Of a stretch of DNA of 64,000 nt, positions 34,137 to 47,400 are shown piece after piece (within the stretch, counting starts at the first letter, position 1; each line of letters opens with the position of its first letter). Source of the stretch: Amphiduros pacificus (taxonomy: Eukaryota; Annelida; Polychaeta; Phyllodocida; Hesionidae); NCBI GenBank assembly GCA_949316495.1, contig OX439004.1, positions 11,444,536-11,508,535 on the forward strand. Reading direction: 5' to 3'. Position numbers and translations under genes: made by a program. A model generated the notes under the pieces. The model made no database searches. It saw only the letters and a list, made by a program, of their open reading frames with translations, and had not been told where the DNA came from.

Positions 34137-35730
34137 TTGAGCACCATTTCAAGGTGCTGTCCCCTGGTGGTCATTTGTTATTCTTTTGAAGGAACAGAAC
34201 ACCTTTTTATTTTGGATTAATAGTGACCCCTGGTGTCCAAAATAATAATATATGATTTAGAGATTACTAAAATGCTTTCAATTTACTGCCATTTTGAAAT
34301 TTATTTACAAGTTGAAATAATATAGAATCATATTTCTGTTCAGCACATTGTTGATGCAGCCATTGATATTAATATCGTAGACGGATACACATACAAAAGC
34401 TTGGAAAATATGACAGTGGACCGCAACAAATCCAAGGGTCAATTTGTGAGTAGAAATTATTTCATAATGTCCCAATCTTTCTTTGTTTAAATATATTTGG
34501 ATGCTGAACATTTATGCATTTCAATATTATAAAGTTTTGAAGCTCACCATTTTGCCAAGGGTTTGCTTATGCTTAACACTTTTAGTGCAGCTGTTGATTC
34601 ATTCAGTGCTTTGAAAACATGATTTACAACAGCAATGAAGAGATCTTTATTTAAGATGGGTTGTAATAAGATATTGCTAAAACATGTTTGGTATTTCCAA
34701 TTATGTTATTTTATTTTCTTACTGTGATTTTAAATATCTGTCTTTTCAGTGTAGATCATCTGATAGAGAAATGTGAAATTTATACTGAAAAAAATGTACA
34801 CCAGGTGGCACTACCAAAATAGAGGACAGCACCATCTAGATTCGACTTCCTTGAAGGTGACCGTTATAGGCCTGTAGGTTAATTAAGGATATTTAGATGT
34901 TATGTTGCAGTTCAGTTTAACATTGTTCACACTAACAAGAGCTATGCTGTTTTTGCAGGCTGTGGTACATGAGATGAGAAATAGCTAATCGCTTATCATA
35001 TTACATTCATAATTTAATGTATTGAACCAAACTAAGAGAGATACTTTTCCATATTTTTCTTTTTAATCACATTATTAAGCATTCATAGATGAGTGAATAT
35101 ATTATAATTTATGAACAAACTATATTAGTAACCGTGGAAATGCAATCAAACTGAACTTGTGATTTACATAATAACCAGAGGTTTTTTTCTGGCATAAAAA
35201 ACAAGTGTTGATTTTAAACAATCAAGCTCGTGTAAGTTTGCAAAATCCCAATGCAAATCCTTGGCAAAATTCAAGAAAATCTTCTTACTCTACTACACAC
35301 TCACAAATCACTTCTGAAACAAAAGCACTATCTGACGGTGGAATCAGAAAAACGTGCCAAAAACATGGCCGCCATGGACCGATAATCGGGGTATGCTCCA
35401 TAGACTTCCCGCTTAACCATGTCAAAACCTCGAACATTCAGCCCTGAAGTCAAAACAAACGCGAGCGAAAATTCAATCATCTTTTCACTGTTACCAGCAT
35501 CTTTTTGTGCCACATGGTGGTATTTGGTAAGTGCTGCCACCTATATTAGAGGTCAAAATTGCCATTAATGGTTTACATTTCATATTGTTTTTAAAGTTTT
35601 AATATTGAATAGGATAAGTATCCAAATGAAGGTTAATAAGATTCCCAGCATATATTATTACTCCTACATTCATCCTGCTGCAGAAAATATCTCTTAGAAT
35701 TTTTCATTTGATAATGCACAGACAGAAATG
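34137..35730 (+). pseudogene. Decayed duplicate of the PIGK 3' region
   Basis: GTGCTGTCCCCTGGTGGT and TTGGATTAATAGTGACCCCT parallel the PIGK intron near 2197-2262. 34344-34445 is a copy of PIGK exon 7: acceptor TTCAG and donor GTGAGTAGAAA kept, 34 codons open (37 in the parent), sharing GYTY or RYTY and KGQF or MGQF. From about 34743 to 34990 it parallels the PIGK last exon and 3'UTR (AGAGGACAGCACCAT, TTAGATGTTATGTT, AAGAGCTA). GCAGAAAATATCTCT near 35680 matches the UTR at 6097. Copies of exons 8 and 9 were not found. Most codon differences alter the residue, so it is probably non-functional. Confidence 0.75.
35033..35180 (+). mobile_element. Partial copy related to the 22681 TTAA element
   Basis: AGAGATACTTT, CATAGATG, and ATATTAGTAACCGTGGAAA parallel AGAGATACTTT, CATAGATG and ATAGTAGTAACCATGGAAA at 22681-22792. 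The right end was not found. It interrupts the PIGK duplicate. Confidence 0.5.
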
Positions 35731-36142
35731 TATCATAAAACCACATCAACATGGATGTCACAGGACAGTCTCATCAAAAAGGTTTTCTATCATCCAAAAA
35801 AATTACAATCCAAGGAAGATAAATATGATTTAAAATGTGAATGGTATCGGTATGAAGTATCCAGCTGGTGGTTCAGTCTGTTTGCAGATTTAATTTCATA
35901 TTATGTTATACAAACTCGTGATTTAGAGAAATTGTGCTCTTTCAACATTCATTTCTGTAAAGTTGTACTGTGAGCATACCTTCTAAAATGGATTTTTCTA
36001 AATTAATGAAATGGTGTCTTAGTTTCTTATAATTAATATTTCAGAAGTTGTGCTATGCCCTGCACTTCTGGCATGCTTGCTCAGAGGCACTGCCACACCC
36101 AAAATTTGAATTTATTGATTTTCGATTTACACTTGTAAACAT

Positions 36143-36394
36143 AATCTTTGGGCAAATGAAAGAGAAAATGGTTTAGATAAGTTATATAGACAGGGGGATC
36201 AGGGCTGGGTGGGACCATGAGCCAATAATCTCTGGGCAAATGGAAGAGAAAATGGTTTAGATAGGTTATATAGACAGGGGGATCAGGACTGGGTAGGACC
36301 ATGAGCCAATAATCTCTTGGCAAATGAAAGAGAAAATGATTCAGATAAGTTATATAGACAGGGGGATCAGGGCTGGGTGGGACCATGAGCCAAT
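36143..36394 (+). repeat. 84-bp tandem repeat, three copies
   Basis: Starts at 36143, 36227 and 36311. Each has GGCAAATG-AAGAGAAAATG and AGACAGGGGGATCAG. Copies differ by a few bases. 84 is a multiple of 3, so frames stay open on the minus strand without being a gene. Confidence 0.9.
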
Positions 36395-39300
36395 AGAAAA
36401 CATCCCTACAGAGATTGAAAGTTTGCTTACATCTTACACTAAGACATTTGCCCACTTTAATATATATTTATGTAAAAAGAAAGAAAAAAAACCTTTAAAT
36501 TTCTGGATGATTGCTGATTGTGTGAAGTTTACCCATCCCATGTAAATTATTAACGGTAAGTGTTGTTAACTCAGGAAAGATAAATGCTTTCAAAAACATT
36601 TGTTTAGATTTCTATATTCACCTGGAGGAGGACCAGTAAATCTGGATACCAGCCATACAAAGAAAGGAAAGCTTTGTATAGGACACAATGACAGTCATTA
36701 ATGACATATTTGTTCTTAATTAGTGTTCCTGCTCATTAAAATGTGGTTGGGAGATGTTGACAGTAGTTTCCCTCTTGAGAGTTAAGTCAACAGTCAACAC
36801 TTCTCTCTCGGAGCACTCTTCAATCCTGAAGCTGTGAAAACAAAGCAACTCCTTGTGACATTGACAAGATTATAGACGGAGACTGATACATGAAAACAGA
36901 AGTATGATCTTGTGTTGTCAATTACTGACAGTCTTTGATGCTTGAAGCTTCGTACTGTTTCAGTTTATTTTTCTTAAACACTCCAATCCCCACTTTGGAC
37001 TGTCAAGAAGGTTGTTAGTAGTTATAATATGTCACACATTATCTGACTTAGCATTAATTGCTTGTTTTAGGGGGCTGTATTTACAATGTGTAAATATCAT
37101 GGTGATGTTGTATTGTTTCTTTAAAACGGAAAATTTTCACTTTTAGATAATGAACACAAATAATCACTTGAATCATAATGACTGCTGTCAAGAGATTTTA
37201 CTACAATTCATATAATAATATATTCAATGTTGAATTGTATACTTTTTCTACTGTGCAGAATGGACAAAAAAATATAAGAAAAATAAAGATAAAAAGATGT
37301 TCCCATTATAATAATATACAGGTGTCATTGTAAATGATCAGATTTTATGACCACCCTGAGTGATGCATATTTTGCTAATTTATATTTCTGGTACAAACTA
37401 TTCAAAATTTATGTAAAATTAAGACAAAAAATTCATCTACCATAAACAACACCTTTTTATTACCATTTTCAATCAGCAAAATAAATTGATAAAAATATTA
37501 ACAGTTTTAATGTAAATTTCAAATGTTTCGTTTGAATTGACTAAAAACTTTGTAAAAAACCTTTTTGAAGAATTTGAAATCAATTTACAACTGTAGAGGT
37601 GTGGATTATTTGTACGGCTCTCTCATTGTTATGAAAAGAATAGATTATGGTCGGGATTAGTTAGGCAATGTGATGAAAGCCCAGCTACATTGAGAAATTT
37701 GTTATTTTGATGTTTGTGCACAAGCACAGATTGTGTCTGCGATAGTACTGCAGCTAATCAAAGGTGCTCTCCTTCAAAGGAGAAGTATTAAGAGATACTG
37801 ATCTCAGGTGAGGGACGTAGCATCTCAGGTTACTGCACCTTAATGCCTTGTGCTGAGGTGACAACAGAAGGCTGGTCACTTATAGGAAAGGAACAAGAAA
37901 TTGACAACTATTGTGTAATTGATGTAATGTTTGCTTTGATGAATCTACAAAGACAATGCAGTACATAAGTATGGATAAGGATTAAGATCCTATCAGATTG
38001 AGATGAAATGAATTCTGCAATGTTACATATGAATTCACTTAATGCTGGCTCAGACATTTCAAGTGAATTTTCTTGCTTTCTTTTCAAGATTGATACAGAG
38101 ATAAAGTTTAAACTGAAAAAGTTGAGTGAAACATACTCGTTTTTTTTTTATTTATGTTGTTTTGTTGTTCTGAGGAAGATTGTTTTAGCAGAAAATGGGT
38201 AAAATAGAACTCAGATAAATCTGTTTGAATAATACCACCAAACCTGACACAGAGTATATTGAAAGAAATTTGGAATTATCACATAATATTCTACACCTAT
38301 TAATTACTCATTTATTTTATATCATTCTTGTGTCATATGCAGTACAGCTATGTAACATCACTAACAATGCATCACCTTTACTGTATGTGAGGAGTAAGAT
38401 ATTTGAAGGCACTATTTGTCAAGAACCTAAGAACGACCCTGAAGGTCTTCGGAAAAATCACAGTTTGATGACAAATGACAAAGTCGGAGGGAGCATATAA
38501 GTGCTGTTAGTGTCACAAGAATTGGTAAAGGGACAACTCATTGATTTTGATTAATTGGAAAATATTTTGAAAAAATGTTCAATATGTGAGAAAAAACTGG
38601 GGACATTATACTTCCCAGGTTCTTTTAAGTAACTCTAGAACTTAGTAATTCCTGGAGAGATGTTAACACACCATGTCTCCTTGTTCTTTCATTAAAAACA
38701 GTTTTAAACAATCTTTTAACAATCTTGCAACAAAAGTAGAAAGATGGAAGAAACAGCTATAACAAAATTATTCATTCATTAGATTTGAAGCCTTTACTGG
38801 AGAGACAGGCATGGTATGGTGATGACACCTGGTGTCAAAAATACCGGTAGTTAATTCTGTGGCATCAAGTTTCAAATTATTTTCTGAAAGGATCAGCAAA
38901 GTAATGATTTTTTGTTTGTTTAGTAAATTCCTCTAATTAGTGTAACAACATTTTAATGTCAATAATGGGTATCAGATGCAAATTCTTTATTAGTTTGTTG
39001 TGTATTCTCACACCAATAAATAAGATTCTTTTGATTGAGGATTTTCAATACAAATACCGAACACAAAAGATTAATTCTACATAAGTGAATCTAGAATAAG
39101 ACACATCAATATAACAGAAGTGGACCTGGTATAAGATACATTAAAACTACATATATACATACAGAATAAGATACATCTGTACCACAGACCTTAATTATGA
39201 TACATCAATACTATATCATTTGGCCTGGATCATGATATATCAATATTATTCAAGTTGACCAAGATTATAATATATCAAATACTATTAAAAAGCCTGGCAA

Positions 39301-39497
39301 TGTTTGTCTGCTCTGAAACAAGTCAGGCACCTGATGCCTAAATCAACAGTTCCAACTGGAAATAAATATAAATCTATTAGACCTATACTCGAGTTTTGAC
39401 AGTAAATGCATGGCCACTGGTGACCATCTCAACATGAAAATGCTGACTTTGTGGGATGTACTTTCAGACAGAGAGCACCAATACAAGGAACTAGGCC
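36395..39497. other. Gene-free AT-rich region
   Basis: No exon or RNA gene supported. About 39110-39300 holds loosely periodic (~50 bp) AT-rich copies around GATACATCAATACTA and GATATATCAATATTA. Confidence 0.5.
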
Positions 39498-39746
39498 TAA
39501 ACTCACTGACGGCTTAAACTCACTGACGGCTTAAACTCACTGACGGCTTAAACTCACTGACGGCTTAAACTCACTGACGGCTTAAACTCACTGACGGCTT
39601 AAACTCACTGACGGCTTAAACTCACTGACGGCTTAAACTCACTGACGGCTTAAACTCACTGACGGCTTAAACTCACTGACGGCTTAAACTCACTGACGGC
39701 TTAAACTCACTGACGGCTTAAACTCACTGACGGCTTAAACTCACTG
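39498..39746 (+). repeat. Perfect 17-bp minisatellite, 14 copies plus a partial
   Basis: TAAACTCACTGACGGCT repeats at exact 17-bp intervals from 39498 to 39736 without a substitution. Confidence 0.97.
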
Positions 39747-41792
39747 TTGGTGAGGAGTCTCAATCACCAGTTATTACATATGAACAAAATCCTCCATGAC
39801 TAATCCCAAGTTACCCAAATGAATTACTACCTGCACAGGTACATGAAGCAATCTCATGCCGACTCAGACAAGGTCAGAGGATAGCTGATATCAGTTCTTA
39901 TTTATTCCCTGAAGTGTTATAGACTGGAACAACCTAGGCTTAGAACCAGGTGACATCTCTCTTGAATCTGAAACAAGTTTTACCAGGTTTTTATAAGAGA
40001 AAAATTCAGCTGGCACAAACAAGCTAAATTTAATTGGTGACGATTCTGGCCAAAAGCACCAATCCAGACTAAGAATGGGTCTGAGCCTCTTGCAGGCCTC
40101 ATTGATGACCTATTAGGCCCAAACTGCCCAGGAATATCTGAGACACCAACTCACTTCCTTTTAGATTACTTAGGCTTTACTTATATATGTAAAAAATGAT
40201 ATGCTTCTCTCAATCAATGTTTCATATTCCAACTCTTTAAACATACAAAGAGAAAAAAGTATCTATGTTGAGAAAATCTCAATTTTTAAACAATTTTATG
40301 TCTAATGTTGGCTGTACAAAGATACGCCATTTAAACTTAATATGTTAATTATAGACGCTGACTTACTATCAACACTTAATAAGCTTTTACATGCTAACTA
40401 TGTCATAATTATTGTTACTCACAATCTACCTTTGTAATCATCAATATCTAACCCAAACTTGTGATTTTTTTCCCCATTTTATAGAGGACACTTCTCCTAT
40501 ATGTGTAATAAATGTTTACAAAATAGTTATGTTATGTTATGTTATATAAGTAGACCTAGTTGATACATCCAAACAATACCCCATATCTTATGGGGTATTG
40601 ATCCAAACTAATGTATCAAACTAATTAGCAGAATTGGATACATCCATAAAATGTCCAAGGAATGATGGAAAAATAACTAAAGCGAGAAAACTAAAGACGA
40701 TACCAGAAAGATGTAGAAACTAATAGATAAGTTGTGAAGTCAAACTACAAAGAAATTTTTGATTAATTAGGTGGCTCACCTCATCCTTGAACCTTAGAGT
40801 AATGCACTAAGCTTTAAGTTATGCATGACACCTTTTTTCATCAGGAAGAAGTGACATTGAAGCAACAGATGCGTTCAATTGATTAATATTAATATTACAG
40901 TGACAAAATAGACAAGATTGCTGAGTAGTTAGATGCAGGAAAGAAAAACAAAGGCCATTCTATTCTAATGCTTAATTAAATTTTAATTTCCACAAAAAGT
41001 GTGCAAGCATTATAAGCTCCAAGAAACATCGGCAAGACTTTTGAGGGTATGTCCTGAAAGTCTTTTTTGGTAGTTTTTAGCTTCCTTTTTATTATCAGAT
41101 CATTACGAGCAAACAAAATTAATCAAATTACTAGATATTGACTATTTCAATTAATATAGAATGTACTAGGTGGGAAATAGAAAAGCCAAAAGGATTTTGT
41201 TGTAGATCTGATCATTTTGAGTGCCACTGACAGTATATATGTGAGTGTGCGTGTCAGTGCCTGGGTTAATGGGTGGGAGTTTCTGCCCTGATTTGTTTTA
41301 TCAGCTGAACAATCTCTGTCATCTTCCACTCAGCGCATTTGGAGAACTCCCAAAAAGCATCTTAAACACAAAAAACATAGTTTATCACCATCTCAATCTT
41401 GGCTTCAGCCAAGGTTTTTGTGTTCAGACATTTCTCAATTGTCTGGAGGTTAGGGACTCAGCACTGTGCATTTTTTTCTCAAGATTTAATCATTAGGAGG
41501 CCAAGAAATGACTTTTGACCTTTTGATGCCATTCTTAATTTCAAATTTCAAATTTCTTATAATTCTATCCCAGTCATTTCTTTTCAACAGCTCTCAGTAT
41601 AAAGGCTGTTACTTTTTTTACAGCACAAATATTTGTAAATTACTACAAAAAAAGTGAGGAAAAAAAACCATTATGCATATTGTCTTAATAAATTTTATAA
41701 TAATTTTAGTGTTGTGTCTTAAGTGATTATTACAGTATTACAGCAATATATGATATATTACTCTAAGAGAAGATTGAGTAAACCATTCCCAT
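39747..41792. other. Gene-free AT-rich region
   Basis: No exon or RNA gene supported. It contains a short ATGTT run near 40530 and the hairpin at 40574-40600. Confidence 0.5.
40574..40600. repeat. Perfect inverted repeat, 12-bp arms, 3-nt loop
   Basis: CAATACCCCATA, TCT, TATGGGGTATTG. Confidence 0.85.
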
Positions 41793-41946
<154 letters not shown>

Positions 41947-42632
41947 AGAGTATAGATTTGTTGGTAGGGGTAAAGGACTTGTGAAAATTGCTGTAAAATT
42001 GTTCAACATTCACAGCTTTTCTTTCTCACAACAGCCCAAAACATTGCTTTTCTTCTTATGTAATCTTACACAAGGTGGATATAAAACTTGAGAAAAAAGT
42101 ACTAAAAAATCTAAGTGACCATCCTCGCCCACTCGTTAACAATGGGTGTAACGTATATAATGGGGACCTCCCACTGTAAAGTGCAAAGCCATACACGCCA
42201 TAATGGAGGTTTGTAAAAACATGGACAATTGGGGGGTTTATAGTGATCGTATCTTATTTGTTTTTTTAAAGAAATTTTGCAGTGTAAAATATTGTTCACT
42301 TAAAAATTAAACTTCATGAATAGACATGTATTTTTTTTATCTAAGCAGTATTTTTATGAAGACTTTCAAACTTTTTGTTTAATTCTTTTTTTTGTTTTGG
42401 TTATGGATATATACATAGATTCAAGATTCAATATAGATTCTTATTATTCGCAACCAAAAAGTCCAAGTCTTACTGTAATTTATTGAGACTGTGATTCGAT
42501 GAAGATGATAGATTGAAGGACTTAATTCTAAATTCCATTGATTGATATCAAGTAAGATTGAGTACTAAAGTATCTGGTAAAACAACATTTTTGCTTTGAT
42601 CTTATCCAAATTGGTCTTGATTTTTGGCACAG

Positions 42633-43001
42633 GATTGATGGTGACTGATGGTGTAGAAGCCCGTCAGACCCGCGACAGTTCACACTTCGTCATTGTTGTC
42701 TCAGCAACTGCACCACCAACAAGCCTGGCAAGTGGACACCTCTTTGTTCTGTAGATAGGATTTTATTATAAGAATGTCAAGGAATCACACGTCGGGAGTG
42801 ACATCAACCAAAAAAGTAAGTCCATTTTCTATCTAAGAAAACTTGCGTATTGATTTTATAATTCTCAGAATGATTTGTTTTTTAATTATTTGTTCTATAT
42901 TTCATTGGATTGCGAAATATTTAACTTTTTATTTTTTTTTTCAGATGCTTCTTAGGATGAAACCAAGAAATCATTCAAAAGTAGGAAAACGTTGCATTGT
43001 G
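42633..43001 (+). other. Possible orphan exon pair, unknown transcript
   Basis: Acceptor TTTGGCACAG, then 42633-42815 ending at donor GTAAGT. Acceptor (T)9CAG, then 42945-43001 ending at donor GTGAGT. In 42633-42815 one frame is open for 39 codons and then stops (42752-42754). No protein family recognised; a non-coding transcript or chance splice sites are equally possible. Confidence 0.25.
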
Positions 43002-43289
43002 GTGAGTCAGTCATTTTCTGCTTTGTTTTATTTAACTAATTTTGGGACTCTTGTCAGGAATAATGGTGGATCCGAGGTCATTAGGGTGATTCCTGCGTAT
43101 TAGGCCAGGTAGTTAAGTTGAATGCCCTTATACTAATTTGAGATCAGTCAGACTTAGTTAAGTCTTTAACAACTGTTGGTGAAGTGAATCTTAAATTACA
43201 ATCAGAGATTTGTTGAAAAGGTGAAAACAATTTGGCAAAGAGATCGGTTAGATCACTTAACAAAGGCATGCTCTGGGATGTCAAGTAAG

Positions 43290-43620
43290 AAGGATGATCA
43301 AGTTATGTCACCAAACCAAACAAGTACATATATCAAACCCGTTTGATAATCAAATCAGACTTATATATTTTATCCAGTCAGTTGATGGTTTAATTCATGT
43401 TATTTATGTACCAAATCAATTTGATGATCAATTTGCACCATTATGTATCAACTCAGTTTGATGATCAATTCATGCCATTATACAGATGCTAAGTTAGTTC
43501 ATACAATCCATACCATTTGGCTAATGTTAAAGAGTCAATTGGAAGATTAATTCAAATTACTAGAGACACCCAGTCAGGTGGATGACCAGATCATACCACT
43601 AGATAGATAGGTGCAAACTC
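43290..43620 (+). repeat. Degenerate ~50-bp tandem repeats
   Basis: TTTGATGATCAATT, TTTGATAATCAAAT and related segments recur at loosely regular spacing. Probably an old minisatellite adjoining the cleaner array at 43711. Confidence 0.5.
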
Positions 43621-43710
43621 AACTTGGACAGGAGTACAAATATGAAATTCTGTGAACTGGTAGAGTTTTTGCACAGATACCTGCTTATTTCAATGTAAGC
43701 ATCAAACAAT

Positions 43711-44315
43711 AAGTTATATAGGTGAGAAGATGATACCACTAGACAGGCACAAATTTATATAGGTTAGAAAATCATTGCCACTAGACAGGCATCAAGTCAT
43801 ACAGGTGAGAAGATCATACCACTAGACAGGCATCAAGTCATATAGGTGAGAAGATCATACCACTAGACAGGCATCAAGTCATATAGGTGAGAAGATCATA
43901 CCACTAGACAGGCATCAAGTCATATAGGTGAGAAGATCATACCACTAGACAGGCATCAAGTCATATAGGTGAGAAGATCATACCACTAGACAGGCATCAA
44001 GTCATATAGGTGAGAAGATCATACCACTAGACAGGCATCAAGTCATATAGGTGAGAAGATCATTGCCAGTAGACAGGCATCAAGTCATATAGGTGAGAAG
44101 ATCATTGCCACTAGACAGACACCAAGTCATATAGGTGAGAAGATCATTGCCACTAGACAGACACCAAGTCATATAGGTGAGAAGATCATTGCCACTAGAC
44201 AGACACTAAGTCATATAGGTGAGAAGATCATTGCCACTAGACAGACACCAAGTCATATAGGTGAGAAGATCATACCACTAGACAGACATCAAGTCATATA
44301 GGTGAGAAGATCATT
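43711..44315 (+). repeat. 41/42-bp minisatellite, about 15 copies
   Basis: The unit includes ATAGGTGAGAAGATCAT and CACTAGACAGGCATCAAGTC. Two unit types, CATACC (41 bp) and CATTGCC (42 bp), form blocks. Each unit carries ATAGGTGAGAA, a good donor-site match. Confidence 0.95.
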
Positions 44316-44443
44316 ACTGTATGGTAATTGCATGCTAATATGTGTGGACCAATTCTGTGCAAAGAACAACGTATTGCGGCAGAGGTAATATGTGACTCTA
44401 CCTTGCCATGCAAAGTAGGTTGCCATCTTGTCAGCCATATTGC

Positions 44444-44482
44444 CAGCTTCAGTTTATTATTGAAAATAATAAACTGAAGCTG
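44444..44482. repeat. Perfect inverted repeat, 18-bp arms, 3-nt loop
   Basis: CAGCTTCAGTTTATTATT, GAA, then the exact complement. It is the strongest simple hairpin outside the microsatellite. Confidence 0.9.
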
Positions 44483-47400
44483 CACAAAAAAATGAACTGC
44501 ACATATAAGTGTCTAAAATCCAATCATTCAAAGAGACAGGAAGGTAACCCGCAATCTCACTTTTGCACTCAAAAGTTAGAATACCACAAAACATTTCATC
44601 ATCAGTTAAATTATTGGGACAAAACTCTTTCGCCTGACTTCCTAACAAGAAAAAATCTTCATAGAATGTGCTCTGTTTTTCAGTGTTTACTCATGGATTC
44701 TGAATGCAACCTATCTTTAAAGCTCAAGTTTTGAGCACAAAGGATGAGAAGAATACATTTCCTGTCCAGAGTTGGATGTGAATGAAAAAACAATTGCGAA
44801 AAAAGCAAAATGCATTTGATGTGGTTAAGTGACCAGAGGCCAAATAAATGACGAAATGTTGGAACATAAACACAAACAGTGTGAGCAAACATTTAGCTGG
44901 GAAAGAACAAGATGTTCATACCCGTGTGCTTGCTTGGGGGAGAGAGGGGGAGGGGGATTACAAGATGCTTGCTGTGTTTCCAGATGGTTTGTTGCAAGGC
45001 CAGAGTCCAGACCAGCATTATGTAACATTATGAACACAGCCAACAAGTTCCTGCAATTTGAGCAGAATTGTTTTTGTTTTCCTGTTGCCATAACATACGT
45101 ATTGTGTTATGTCAGTTGAGAATCTCTCACAGAAGTTTATGGCTTGTATGCACTTGTGAAATTTAGTGTAACTCTCATTTTTTTTTAAGTTTCAAAAGAA
45201 AGAAAGCAAGCTAAAACAAGACAATCAATACAAAGTTTTGGGTTGGTTATATTAAGTGTTAGACCCACAGCACAGAGAGTAGTATTAAACTTTGATACTC
45301 CCTCTGGTAGTCCTGGGCATGGGTTTGGTACTTTCCATGAATTTCTCATTTTTTGCCATCATTGGACTGTGACTAACACTGATGGTCATAGCGAGATTCT
45401 CTCCTTATATTATTTTGTATATTGATAGAACTATGCCATTATGCCATTATATGACTGAACCTATCATCAAAATATTTGTCATTATATAAAAAGTGTAGCT
45501 CCCTATTTTGAAACACAGAGAACATGAATCTATATATATAAAGTTTATAATATCAGGCTCATGATATATTTTGTTCCAAGCTTTTATATATATCATTGAG
45601 CTATGCCTCCCACTAAATATGATATTTAACAATATAGCATCACATTTTGTAATAGTTTCTAATACATAATCCAGATGGCAATGAATAAGATACTACTGCA
45701 CATTACATAGGTTATGTTGGATTTATTGTTCAAATCTCAGCATGATTTCACACTGTCTGGTTAAAAGATATAATCATATCTTTTGCAAAAAGATGACAAA
45801 ATATATGATATTCAAGAATGGCAGAATAATTATTGCTGATGTTGCAAGCTCAATTAAGAAAAATAGTTTTAAATTCCCTGAAAAGAAAGCACTTTTTTAG
45901 AGATACATATTTGTTATATTCTATCAGCCTTGAGTTTGTTTTAGTTATTTACCATGTTAATTGATTCCAGTTTATTTTTTAAAGTTTCACAATTCTTTGA
46001 GAGGGGTCATCGTTCTGACCGACAGACTGATAGTTATCGATTTTATAGAGTGATATCATGGACTTAATAACAGATATGTATGACCGAGCTCATGGAAAAT
46101 GCACTTGAAACCTATACATCAGGTCTTTTATATTACACCATAATGGCTTGTTAGATTTGTAAAGAATCTCTTCCGATAAGTATTTGCGGTTAGGTCCCCA
46201 GAGATTGGAGAAAATAAAAGAGTGATGGTGCTCTGATGTGTTGGACAACCTTGTCAAAAGCTTGCTACCTGCGTTGTTCCATTGTTCATAGAACAATCGT
46301 CAGTCTGGGCAAATTTAACATCAAGGTAACTAGCACAATGGGTGGATGTCATCGCAACCTACACCAGTGTTTTGGGGGGTATTTTTCCCACAGTCAGGTT
46401 TTATAAAGTCATTCTTCTTTCCTCCTTGTGGTTAAAAGCGTGGTGTTTGCCCAATATGCAACGCCTCGCGAAAAAAAAGATTGGGTGATTTTTATTTGCG
46501 GTGTAGCACATACGACACTTGATGGTGTGGTCATAACTAGCATTTAACTCTCCTCTTATCAGTTGGAAATGTAGCACAGTTTTGAGAGTGACACTTTACT
46601 TGCATCATAATCCATAAGACACACAGAGTTAGAGAGGGGGGAGCACACAAGCTGGGGAGGAAACACAAGATATCATCATAAGGAGGATGTTAGCAGGGAT
46701 AAGCGAGGTTATTAATGACACCAGGCCTGGCAACATGTGCTGATTAGCCGCCAGGAACTTGACTCTGCCCGCTGCCTCCATCCAGTCTATAGACCTGCAC
46801 GGCCAGTCACAGCATCTGACATGGACATATTATGTATATATACATGCTTATATATGATAACCATTCCTCAAAGTGATTATATGAGCAGATCATGAATCTC
46901 TACAAGATCTGAACCATTGTGGATGTAAACAAGGATTAGTGAATACACAGGAGAACAGATTATATCAGATGAAATACTCTCTTGGCCTTGTTTAGGATAT
47001 GGTAGGTGACATCTTAGAAGGTCGGATGCAACATTTGTTTTTTGAGAGGCAAACCTTATAAAGTGTTAAGTGCTCAAGATATATGAGGTTTGGAGGAATA
47101 TCATATTTGTGCTTCAAATTTGAACCAGATTTATGTTGATGTCACAGACTTTTTTTGTGGAATGGATGCAGCACACTTTGTCACTTTCACACTTGCCTTT
47201 TGAAAACACCTCGCGCCATTGAGGTTTTTAAACACACATACCCTCGGTGATAATTTATGTCACAGTTCTGTGGTAGTTTTTTACAATAAGGTGTGGCCGA
47301 GCGTCTGTCCTGTGTCCATTTTGCACAGTATATATTGGATGCAGGTCTGAAGGTCGTGGTCGCCATGGAAACCTCACCTGCTGCACCTTCCCCATCAATG

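Noticed and set aside
43711-44315. Regular repeats resembling a CRISPR array
   Set aside because: Units are continuous with no unique spacers, and the genome is plainly animal.
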